Shown: piece after piece, positions 1 to 6,498 of the stretch
Numbering within the stretch: the stretch's first letter is position 1
Layout: each line of letters opens with the position of its first letter
Assembly: GCA_903856555.1 (NCBI GenBank)
Contig: CAIOCC010000208.1
Coordinates: 1-13,948 of the forward strand
DNA: 13,948 bases
Reading direction: 5' to 3'
Source: an uncultured Bacteroidota bacterium
GTDB taxonomy: Bacteria > Bacteroidota > Bacteroidia > UBA7662
Notes under the pieces: generated by a model
What the model was told of the DNA's origin: nothing
What the model saw: only the letters and a program-made list of their open reading frames with translations
The model's database searches: none
Position numbers and translations under genes: made by a program

Positions 1-734
1 GTTGATCCCGTGGCTGATACCAACGGAACGCGCGGGTCTTGGCTCAGCCATTCCCCAACCCGGGCATCTCCCACCACCAATCCGCTGAGTCCTTCGGGGG
101 CCCCAAAGGCCTCCATCACGCGGGCCGTGATTTTTTGACAAGCCAAGGCGGTCAAAGGGGTTTTTTCGGAAGGTTTCCAAACGCAAGCATTCCCACAGAC
201 CCAGGCAATCATCGTATTCCAACTCCAGACGGCCACCGGGAAATTGAAGGCCGAAATAACACCGACCACCCCCAACGGATGCCATTGCTCGTACATGCGG
301 TGACCGGGACGTTCGCTGTGCATGGTCAAGCCGTAGAGCTGGCGGGAAAGACCCACCGCAAAATCACAGATATCAATGATTTCTTGGACCTCCCCCAAGC
401 CTTCCTGGAGGCTTTTCCCCATTTCGTAGGATACCAATTGACCCAAGGGCTCCTTGAGGCGTCGAAATTCTTCCCCCAACAAACGGACCAATTCACCGCG
501 GTGGGGCGCCGGCACCGTTTTCCATTCATGAAAGGCCGCAACAGCAGCGGCCATGACCTGTTCGTAGTCGGTATGGGATGCTTGGGTGACCGAGCCAATC
601 AAAGCCCCATCCACCGGCGATCTGGATTCCAGCAAGGCGCCCCCGGCATTCAAGGTCTGGCGACCTGTCGAGGCCCCCGATTCCAAACCCTGCAATTCAA
701 GGGCGCTCAACATTTGATTCAGGGAATGTTTCAT
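1..734 (-). CDS. ALDH7-family aldehyde dehydrogenase (antiquitin-like), N-terminal 244 residues; cut by window start
   Basis: I translated this frame by hand from the ATG at 734-732; it stays open to base 1, so the gene continues outside the window. The protein begins MKHSLNQMLSALELQG. It carries NAD-dependent aldehyde dehydrogenase landmarks: EMGK near residue 104, ICDFAVGLSRQ, FNFPVAVWSWN at about 163-173 (Asn164 is the expected oxyanion-hole Asn), WKPSEKTP at 186-193 (cofactor-binding Lys187) and ATGS at 241-244. The phrases QEIIDICDFAVGLSRQ, EQWHPLGVVGVISAFNF and SWNTMIAWVCGN match the ALDH7A1/alpha-aminoadipic semialdehyde dehydrogenase subfamily (amaB or pcd in other bacteria), which acts in lysine catabolism. 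The catalytic Cys and Glu lie in the missing half, so activity cannot be judged. Family membership is secure; the aminoadipate-semialdehyde substrate is inferred from subfamily resemblance. It lies 65 bp downstream of the M1 peptidase gene on the same strand. Confidence 0.93.
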   Translation of the reverse strand, partial: MKHSLNQMLSALELQGLESGASTGRQTLNAGGALLESRSPVDGALIGSVTQASHTDYEQVMAAAVAAFHEWKTVPAPHRGELVRLLGEEFRRLKEPLGQLVSYEMGKSLQEGLGEVQEIIDICDFAVGLSRQLYGLTMHSERPGHRMYEQWHPLGVVGVISAFNFPVAVWSWNTMIAWVCGNACVWKPSEKTPLTALACQKITARVMEAFGAPEGLSGLVVGDARVGEWLSQDPRVPLVSATGS

Positions 735-773
735 AACTTTTGTCTTTTGGGCCTTAGAGAATGCCAAGGCCTG

Positions 774-781
774 CAAAAGTA
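774..781 (-). promoter_or_regulatory. Candidate Bacteroidota -7 box upstream of the aldehyde dehydrogenase
   Basis: On the minus strand this reads TACTTTTG, an exact match to the Bacteroidota -7 consensus TAnnTTTG. It lies 39 bp upstream of the ATG at 734, giving a predicted leader of about 35 nt. I see no TTG or TTTG at the usual spacing of 17-23 nt upstream, so only half of the promoter is supported. If real, the dehydrogenase can be transcribed apart from the M1 peptidase gene. Confidence 0.4.
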
Positions 782-799
782 CAATAAACCACTTACGGA

Positions 800-3700
800 T
801 TAAAAAATTAGCCGCTGAGGATCCAAGGCATTGAGGTCCAGGGTCCAACTCCAGCGCGTGTACCAAGGGGCCCGAGAATCCGGTGAACCGCTTCCAAAAT
901 TGCGTTTCAAGTCCTGACTCACCGCGGCCAGCCAATGAAACTGCATAAAAGGCAGAACCTTGAGAGTGATACCGGTTTCCCAACTGAGGTCGGGCAAAGG
1001 GGCCAGCCATGGATCGTCGTTCGGAATCAAATCAGCGATGGTTGCCAGCGGGGACAAAGGACTACGGCCATTCCAATTGTTGCGTTGAACATTGGCAAAA
1101 ATGCTGAGGGGCAACTTCACAAGGGACCTAGGAAGTTCAAGTTCGAGGTTTACCGCCAATTGATATTCCAAAGGCCTGGACATTTGTTGCAACAAGAATT
1201 GACTGTAAGGTCCGGCCGGGGTCCTAAAACCTGCATCCCGAAGGAGTACCTGACGTCCACCCAATCCACGCCATGTGGGGTCGTTTCTCCATTGGTCGGC
1301 ATGTTCGGTGGTTGTCAAGGCCCCGAGCTTGACCATCTGAGGTCGGGCCCACATCAAATCCTGGGCAGACCATTCCTGAGCACCGCCCAAACCGGCCGGA
1401 CTGTAAAGACCGGGGCCGTTGAAGAGGCGACCGCCCTTTCCATCACGATCATCCTGGTAGGCTTCGTTGCCGTAGGCATAGCCACCCCAAATTCGTAAAT
1501 TCATTCGCCAGCGGTGACGACCTTCTCCCAAGAGTCGGCTCATGTTGGCATAGGATTCGATCCGTGAAGGATGGGCCGATCCCGGGCGCCAACCATTGGC
1601 TCTTCCGGTTTGAATCAACCAGCCCCAACCCCTGCTTCGTAACACATTTCCGTCGGAATAGGAGCCTTTCAAGTAAGGCCATAAGCCGGTAGGTACCACG
1701 GCTGAATCCCCTGCCCAGGCAGCGCGACCCCAATTGAATGAATTGGATCCGTCTGGATGGCTTGTTGGGGCATTCGGCATGTAGGATTCGGCCGGACCCC
1801 CGTTGTAACGTTGTCGCCAGCCCAGCTCCAAGGTTCGTCTCCTCCCCGCACTGCGAAGGCCCTCGGGAGCCTGCCAACGCAAAAATCCATGCAAGGTTCC
1901 GCCGTTCAGAGGCCCCAAACGCTCAAAGCGACGCCAGTTCAGGCTTGCACTCCACTGGGGGCCGTAGGACTGACTAGGAAACCAATCGTAATTCACCTTC
2001 ATGCTCCCGCTTAATGCCCGACTCCGGGTCCCCACCTGCAGCAACCCAAGGTATTTCAAATTGGTGGGCAACAAAATCGGACTCATGACCAAGAATCCTG
2101 GGGTCCAACCCTCCGTCTCCAGGTAATTAATCCACGGAAGCCAGGACAAGCGGTGACCCTCGAAATCCAAGGGCAAGGAAGGCCTCCAAACGGAGCGACC
2201 TTCCGAATGATTCCGCGAACGCACATAAAGCGGCAGGGCATGATCCGGATCCAGAACCAAACCTTCTGGAAGGACGGGCAAATTCCACCGCATGGTCCGC
2301 TTGCCTTCAAAACCCTCCACCCATTCTTGCCGGATGATACGTCCCCCGGTATCGGTAATAGCCAACAGAAGAGGGGTGGCCGTCCCACGACCTCGCAACA
2401 CCGCTTCAAGCCCCCAACCCGAGGATTTGGTATGAACGCGCTGAGAAACCAAGCGATAATCCAAGGGTTCTGCTTTGCGCAGTCTTTCCTCAAACCACCA
2501 ATCCACCGATTTGGAAGCCACGGATGTTTGTTGTTGCAACATGATTTGTTCCGGACTTTTCTGCTTCAAAATCAACTCCATGTCCTCCGGAGAAGGGTGT
2601 CTGAATTTCCATGTTTGGTAATAGGCCTGCATTCGACGATCCATTTCCTCGCGACCCAAATAAGCCTCCAAATAGGTGAGCTCCAAGGCGGTTTTTTTGT
2701 AGGCCAGGGTCCCGTAGGTTTCGCCATCGTAATCCATGGTATGCGAATGCCACAAGGAACGGTCTTTGCCGCGACGCAACGAGAGCAACAAGGATAGGTT
2801 ATCCAGGTCCGGCCATGGCTCCAAAATCCGCGTCAAGGCTTTGGGGGCCTTCTCGAACTGAGCTTCAAGGAGATTTTGACCGGGATAGCGCGTCCGCAGG
2901 TACCGGGTTTCGTAAAAGGAATTGAAACCTTCGTCCAAGAAAGGATGGTCTCTTTCGTTGGAAGCCAGAATGCCGTAGAACCAATTATGCCCCACTTCGT
3001 GGGCAATAATCAAGTCCAACATCAGGGGAGAACCTCCGGCCGATATCACGGTGATGGTCGGGTATTCCATTCCACCACCGGCACGCAAGGCCCCTTCCAC
3101 CGCCGTGCAGGTCTTGTACGGATAAGGACCCAGCCATTTGGAATAATAATAGACCGAGGAATCGACGAAAAGCGTCGCGTCTTTCCAGGATTTGTTACCG
3201 CCGGTAAAAAAAGCATAGGTCTTGACCTCCTTGCCGTCGATTTCAATTTTGCTTTGACGGACATAATAATCTGGCGCACAAAACCAGGCAAAATCATGAG
3301 CCTGGTCCAAAACATAGCGCAGCGTTTTGGTCGAAGAGGAGGGAGGGTTCAAAGAATCACCCCGCATTCGAAGGGGAGGAAAGGAATCCAGTCCGGCGCA
3401 AGGCTTCGCCAGGGAGTCCAACCACTGCTGCTCCGAAGGGGTCTGCAAATCCCCGGAGGAGGCCACTCGGTAATGGGCAGGGACCGTGATATCGACCTCA
3501 AAAGAACCAAATTCACTAAAAAACTCTCCTTGATCCAGGTAAGGCAAGGGATGCCAGCCTTTGGTATCGTAAACCGCTGGTTTGGGGTACCATTGCGTAA
3601 TCTGGTATTGTTGGCCCACATGGCCCATCCGTGAAAAATCCCCGGGGATGCGGACCCGAAAAGGGGTCTCCAGGGTCACGGTGGCCCCGGGCATCAAGGG

Positions 3701-4156
3701 TTGTTCCAAATAAACGGTGGCGATATCGGGGGTATCGGCATGCCAGAATTCCCAACGCAGCTTTTGCCCGTTGACCCTAAATTCCAACGAATCCATACCT
3801 CCCCGAAGGCTGTCCGCCGCAAATCGAAATCGGGTACTTCCACCGGCCAATTGTTGTTGGGCAAAGGCGGTACGCGTGGACGAGTAGGCATTGGGGTGCA
3901 GGTGCATGACCAAACGATCAAGCGTCTGGGGCGATTGATTCGTATAATCCATGGACAGTCGACCGTTCAACACATGATGAACCGGATCCAAAGTCACCTG
4001 GATTTGGTAGCGTACCTTCTGCTGAAAATATTCAGTAGCCGCCGCCAAAGTCCGGTTGGTTCCCCAACCCATCAACCCTAGGAGGAGAATAAAAAATCGA
4101 TAACGGGCGATTCCAAAGAGGATCGTTTGAAAAAGGAAAGGTGAATGTTTGAACAT
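800..4156 (-). CDS. Secreted M1-family zinc metallopeptidase with a C-terminal beta-barrel-like region (1118 aa)
   Basis: Residues 17-40 are hydrophobic and end in LAAA, a plausible signal peptide cleaved after Ala40. The aminopeptidase N-type M1 domain spans about 45-560. It has the exopeptidase loop GGGMEYP (360-366, the GAMEN equivalent) and the zinc motif HEVGH (386-390), followed after 18 residues by the third ligand Glu409 in FLDEGFNSF. Tyr481 and Tyr486 (ETYGTLAYKK) have the spacing of the two active-site tyrosines of leukotriene A4 hydrolase. All catalytic residues are therefore present, and an active zinc aminopeptidase outside the cytoplasm is likely. Residues 560-670 look like a beta-rich linker. 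About 685-1118 consist of short amphipathic strands separated by Gly/Asn/Asp-rich turns (GSMKVNYDWF, QWSASLNWRRF, ELELPRSLVKLPLSIFANV) and end in Phe1118, as outer-membrane barrel proteins often do. The barrel is inferred from pattern only. The ATG at 4156 is the only usable start, because a stop lies in frame at 4205-4207. Confidence 0.88.
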   Translation of the reverse strand: MFKHSPFLFQTILFGIARYRFFILLLGLMGWGTNRTLAAATEYFQQKVRYQIQVTLDPVHHVLNGRLSMDYTNQSPQTLDRLVMHLHPNAYSSTRTAFAQQQLAGGSTRFRFAADSLRGGMDSLEFRVNGQKLRWEFWHADTPDIATVYLEQPLMPGATVTLETPFRVRIPGDFSRMGHVGQQYQITQWYPKPAVYDTKGWHPLPYLDQGEFFSEFGSFEVDITVPAHYRVASSGDLQTPSEQQWLDSLAKPCAGLDSFPPLRMRGDSLNPPSSSTKTLRYVLDQAHDFAWFCAPDYYVRQSKIEIDGKEVKTYAFFTGGNKSWKDATLFVDSSVYYYSKWLGPYPYKTCTAVEGALRAGGGMEYPTITVISAGGSPLMLDLIIAHEVGHNWFYGILASNERDHPFLDEGFNSFYETRYLRTRYPGQNLLEAQFEKAPKALTRILEPWPDLDNLSLLLSLRRGKDRSLWHSHTMDYDGETYGTLAYKKTALELTYLEAYLGREEMDRRMQAYYQTWKFRHPSPEDMELILKQKSPEQIMLQQQTSVASKSVDWWFEERLRKAEPLDYRLVSQRVHTKSSGWGLEAVLRGRGTATPLLLAITDTGGRIIRQEWVEGFEGKRTMRWNLPVLPEGLVLDPDHALPLYVRSRNHSEGRSVWRPSLPLDFEGHRLSWLPWINYLETEGWTPGFLVMSPILLPTNLKYLGLLQVGTRSRALSGSMKVNYDWFPSQSYGPQWSASLNWRRFERLGPLNGGTLHGFLRWQAPEGLRSAGRRRTLELGWRQRYNGGPAESYMPNAPTSHPDGSNSFNWGRAAWAGDSAVVPTGLWPYLKGSYSDGNVLRSRGWGWLIQTGRANGWRPGSAHPSRIESYANMSRLLGEGRHRWRMNLRIWGGYAYGNEAYQDDRDGKGGRLFNGPGLYSPAGLGGAQEWSAQDLMWARPQMVKLGALTTTEHADQWRNDPTWRGLGGRQVLLRDAGFRTPAGPYSQFLLQQMSRPLEYQLAVNLELELPRSLVKLPLSIFANVQRNNWNGRSPLSPLATIADLIPNDDPWLAPLPDLSWETGITLKVLPFMQFHWLAAVSQDLKRNFGSGSPDSRAPWYTRWSWTLDLNALDPQRLIF

Positions 4157-4184
4157 ATTGAAAGGTGGATGTTTTAACCTATTG
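4136..4184. repeat. Imperfect 24-bp tandem duplication spanning the M1 peptidase start codon
   Basis: Bases 4136-4160 and 4160-4184 are near-identical 25-mers with a 24-bp period (sharing base 4160), and 22 of 25 positions match. Read on the minus strand, the downstream copy encodes MFKHSPF and the upstream copy RLKHPPF, so 24 bp equals eight codons in frame. The upstream copy has AGG where the downstream copy has the ATG start. A shorter echo, GGTGGAT, appears again at 4190-4196. The repeat therefore forms both the translation start region and the first codons of the signal peptide. Confidence 0.85.
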
Positions 4185-4291
4185 TTTTTGGTGGATTCAA
4201 CGGATCAACGATGTTTTGCTAGTTTTTGAAAGATAAACAGCCTTTGCCTTCGGCTCATTGTCAAATATTGCTAATTTGACCAGGCATCCGG
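4157..4291 (-). other. Intergenic leader between the PspC gene and the M1 peptidase gene, with a 7-bp inverted repeat
   Basis: These 135 bp contain no gene. Bases 4260-4280 hold a perfect inverted repeat, GTCAAAT and ATTTGAC around a 7-nt loop, 11 bp past the PspC stop codon. It is AT-rich and no T-run follows on the minus strand, so it is a weak terminator at best and could instead be a protein-binding site. At 4228-4235 the minus strand reads TATCTTTC, one base off the TAnnTTTG -7 consensus, without a well-spaced -33 partner. The segment nearest the M1 start is occupied by the tandem duplication. Confidence 0.4.
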
Positions 4292-5995
4292 CTAGAAGCC
4301 CATGCGTACCAACCCATTGGAGGTCATGATGCAACGCTGCCCCGCTAATTCCGAAACCGGAAAATCGCCCACCACCGCTGTTTCTTCCAAATAAGGAGCC
4401 AATCGCTCGTCGAAACGGATGGATTGACCCACGGGGATATAGAAGGTCCACTGTGCTTTTTGCATTCGAAAACCATCGCTCTTGGGGAAATGAATCCCTT
4501 CCGCCAAGGCAATGCGCCCCGTGCTATCGCAGACGTAGGATGTACCCGCCAGGGCCGAACGAGTCTTGGCATGTGCCCTGCTGCGACCCGCCGCGCGGAG
4601 GTTGGACTTAAGCAAAGCCCTGCCTTCGGTCGGAACCAAGCGGATCCCCAAGTTGTTGACATAAACCCTTTGTTGGGCTTTGCGCCACCGGGTGGTTTCC
4701 TTGTCCCATTCAACCAAATCCAAGGCCTCCGATTCATGGTTGTTTTGGTCCGAACCGATCCGGAATTCTTCCTCGGTGACCCAAGCCTCCCCTTCAAAAT
4801 CAACCGGCCGACCTTGCTCATCAAGAAAGGCGGGCATAAGGCCCAAGGACCAGGAGTTCACCGTGCTATCCAGGGAAATCGTTTGGGTCGTAACGGCTTT
4901 GTGTTCAATATCCTCGGCGTAATAAACCAGGGGCATCACGGCCAGCAGGGCCCCCAGGATGAAAGCCAGCACCGAAAGGCCCAAAAGGGTCCTCATGAAA
5001 CGAAAAGGTGCACCGCGCAAAAAGCGTACGGCGAGAACCCCCATCAACACCAAGGGACCAACCAATACCAGTCCCAAGGCGAACCAACCGACACCCCACG
5101 AAAGCGTTGAAGGCCAAAACAAAGCCACCCAGTCATGCAGCGAAAAATCGCCTTCGACCAAAAGACCATCGCCCACGCCCAGGCCCATGCTAAAAAACCA
5201 AAAAACCAATCCTATCCCTATCAAAAAAACCACCGTCCCCAAGGCCAGGAAGAACCCAACCAATTTCCCCAGGCCTCTCAAAACCGGAGCCGCAATTCCG
5301 TTGGCATTGCGGGCCCAACCCCTCAACGAAGCCTCCCAGCGACGATGATTGTTTGGGTTCTGCAGGGTCTGCTCCACCGACCGGTACTCTTCCTCCACTT
5401 TGTTACGAATCGACTCCAATGTGACCGCCCGACCCTGCATCGCCAGCCTATCGGCCGTCGACCTGGCCTTGGGCACGGCCACCCACAACACCAAATACGC
5501 AAAGACCCCTATCCCCGTAAAGAGCCCCAACAAAAGAACAACCACCCGAACCAAAGCCAAATCCAAACCAAAATAGGCCGCCAAACCTGCCGAAACCCCT
5601 CCCAGCACACGCCGACTCCCATCCCGAAAAAGTCGCTTTGGAGCCGGTATTTCGCCCTGGTAACCAGATCGTTCCCCGGTTTCGGCCTGCTTTCCGGAAA
5701 CGGATTCAGCCTCCGAAAAAGCATCCACCGGGCCTTCCGTCCACTGCGAAGGACTCCCCAAAATTTGAATGACCGATTCCACATCTTTGAGCGTTATAAC
5801 ACCTGATTTTCCAGACCATCGTTCCACGAGTAACTCCGCAAAACGGGATTCGATATCGGATAAAATCTCATCGCGACCCTCGGTGTTATCAAGGTGTTTT
5901 TTGATGGAATCCAGGTAATGAACCAGCTGACGATGGGCATCCTCTTCGGCATGCATCAGGTGGCCCCCCAGGTGAATAGATACGGTTGTTTTCAT
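4292..5995 (-). CDS. PspC-domain inner-membrane protein of the Bacteroidota PadR/PspC type (567 aa)
   Basis: The N-terminal part (1-90) is soluble and reads TVSIHLGGHLMHAEEDA, then DEILSDIESRFAELL and VITLKDVESVIQILG, as in Bacteroidota proteins of this class. A PspC domain follows at about 119-177: KRLFRDGSRRVLGGVSAGLA, then a membrane segment ending LVLWVAVPKA. Three further hydrophobic stretches lie near 242-275, 288-327 and 336-359. A C-terminal region of about 200 residues, probably extracytoplasmic, contains YVNNLGIRLVPTEGRA and ends near MTSNGLVRMGF. PspC proteins belong to the phage-shock envelope-stress response; in E. coli PspC acts with PspB to relieve repression, but I see no PspA, PspB or PspF here. 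The gene lies 27 bp downstream of padR and probably shares its operon and its repression. The exact function is not known from sequence; an envelope-stress or membrane-integrity role is inferred. Confidence 0.88.
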   Translation of the reverse strand: MKTTVSIHLGGHLMHAEEDAHRQLVHYLDSIKKHLDNTEGRDEILSDIESRFAELLVERWSGKSGVITLKDVESVIQILGSPSQWTEGPVDAFSEAESVSGKQAETGERSGYQGEIPAPKRLFRDGSRRVLGGVSAGLAAYFGLDLALVRVVVLLLGLFTGIGVFAYLVLWVAVPKARSTADRLAMQGRAVTLESIRNKVEEEYRSVEQTLQNPNNHRRWEASLRGWARNANGIAAPVLRGLGKLVGFFLALGTVVFLIGIGLVFWFFSMGLGVGDGLLVEGDFSLHDWVALFWPSTLSWGVGWFALGLVLVGPLVLMGVLAVRFLRGAPFRFMRTLLGLSVLAFILGALLAVMPLVYYAEDIEHKAVTTQTISLDSTVNSWSLGLMPAFLDEQGRPVDFEGEAWVTEEEFRIGSDQNNHESEALDLVEWDKETTRWRKAQQRVYVNNLGIRLVPTEGRALLKSNLRAAGRSRAHAKTRSALAGTSYVCDSTGRIALAEGIHFPKSDGFRMQKAQWTFYIPVGQSIRFDERLAPYLEETAVVGDFPVSELAGQRCIMTSNGLVRMGF

Positions 5996-6022
5996 GATAA
6001 GGCTTCGTTTTTTAAAATAGAA

Positions 6023-6346
6023 TTAATGCGATAAAGAGGCAACGGCATCGGTAAAGGCCAACCACTCCCGATTCAAGTCCGATAGAATGACAAGGCCCTG
6101 CTCCGTGAGGCGGTAGTACTTGCGTGGAGGACCACTTTTGGATTCCTCCCATCGATAATCCAGCCAACCCGCATTTTTCATACGGGTCAAAAGGGGGTAC
6201 AAGGTTCCTTCCACCACCAACATATCCGCGTTCCGCAGATCACTTAGGAGATCACTTGCATAGGCTTCGCCCCGTCCCAAAACCCTCAGGATGCAGAGTT
6301 CCAGGACACCTTTGCGCATTTGGGCACGTACATTTTCCATATTCAT
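6023..6346 (-). CDS. PadR-family transcriptional regulator (107 aa)
   Basis: A short winged-helix protein: RAQMRKGVLELCILRVLGRGEAYASDLLSDL is the N-terminal helix and helix-turn-helix region, and VVEGTLYPLLTRMKNAGWLDY is the recognition helix plus wing, followed by SGPPRKYYRLTEQGL. These are standard PadR landmarks, and the size fits the small PadR subfamily that binds DNA as a dimer. The frame is open up to an ATG at 6385, but that codon lies inside the palindromic operator and upstream of the predicted -7 box, so I chose the ATG at 6346 (MNMENVRAQM), which also resembles N-termini of family members. The ATG at 6340 is the alternative. It is the first gene of the padR-PspC operon and divergent from the TPR gene. 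The overlap of operator and promoter suggests it represses its own operon; the inducing signal is unknown. Confidence 0.92.
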   Translation of the reverse strand: MNMENVRAQMRKGVLELCILRVLGRGEAYASDLLSDLRNADMLVVEGTLYPLLTRMKNAGWLDYRWEESKSGPPRKYYRLTEQGLVILSDLNREWLAFTDAVASLSH

Positions 6347-6350
6347 AGGG

Positions 6351-6380
6351 CAAACATACTTCATCCAAGGTACTTTGCAA
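6351..6380 (-). promoter_or_regulatory. Predicted promoter of the padR-PspC operon
   Basis: On the minus strand, TATGTTTG at 6358-6351 matches the -7 consensus TAnnTTTG exactly. TTG at 6380-6378 forms a -33 element with a 19-nt spacer, the usual spacing in Bacteroidota. Transcription would start near 6344-6347, on or a few bases before the two candidate ATGs (6346 and 6340). The mRNA would then be leaderless or have only a few leader bases. Both elements are seen in the sequence; the start site is inferred. Confidence 0.65.
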
Positions 6381-6390
6381 TACAAAGTAC
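6370..6390. promoter_or_regulatory. Palindromic operator, probable PadR binding site
   Basis: The arms GTACTTTG (6370-6377) and CAAAGTAC (6383-6390) are perfect reverse complements separated by 5 nt (CAATA). A 21-bp dyad immediately upstream of a gene for a dimeric regulator is the expected form of its own operator. The central TTG on the minus strand (6380-6378) is also the predicted -33 element, so a bound PadR dimer would block RNA polymerase. The site is about 110 bp from the divergent TPR start and may influence that gene less. Confidence 0.7.
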
Positions 6391-6475
6391 TATTATTTTT
6401 AATTTCCCCTCATTTTGTTTAAAAAAACTCCAGCGCCCAACCTGGACATGAACGCCTAACCCGGCCATTGAGCCC

Positions 6476-6483
6476 TATTTTTG
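6476..6483 (+). promoter_or_regulatory. Candidate -7 box for the TPR-comA-popT-aroE-uvrB cluster
   Basis: TATTTTTG matches TAnnTTTG exactly and lies 15 bp before the TTG start at 6499, giving a leader of roughly 10 nt. No TTG is present 17-23 nt upstream, so the -33 half is missing or degenerate. It is the only good -7 match close to the start on this strand. Confidence 0.45.
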
Positions 6484-6498
6484 TGAAAATATTCCCCT

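Noticed and set aside
39..803. A long plus-strand open frame of 254 codons
   Set aside because: It lies antisense to the aldehyde dehydrogenase, whose translation matches ALDH7 proteins along its whole length; the antisense product has no recognisable motif and low-complexity composition.
1449..1977. Several overlapping open frames on both strands within the C-terminal part of the M1 peptidase gene
   Set aside because: The 1118-codon frame runs through without interruption and keeps a barrel-like strand pattern here; the others are short shadows without motifs.
2876..3634. Plus-strand open frame of 252 codons inside the M1 peptidase gene
   Set aside because: It is antisense to the catalytic M1 domain, which is clearly the coding strand; a moderately GC-rich genome gives many such shadows.
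4424..5110. Plus-strand open frame of 228 codons inside the PspC gene
   Set aside because: It is antisense to a well-supported membrane protein, and the peptide is rich in Gln, Pro and Lys with no domain.
6347..6385. Earlier ATG at 6385 as start of the PadR protein
   Set aside because: It lies within the operator and upstream of the predicted -7 box, and would add residues (MYCKVPWMKYVCP) not typical of PadR proteins.
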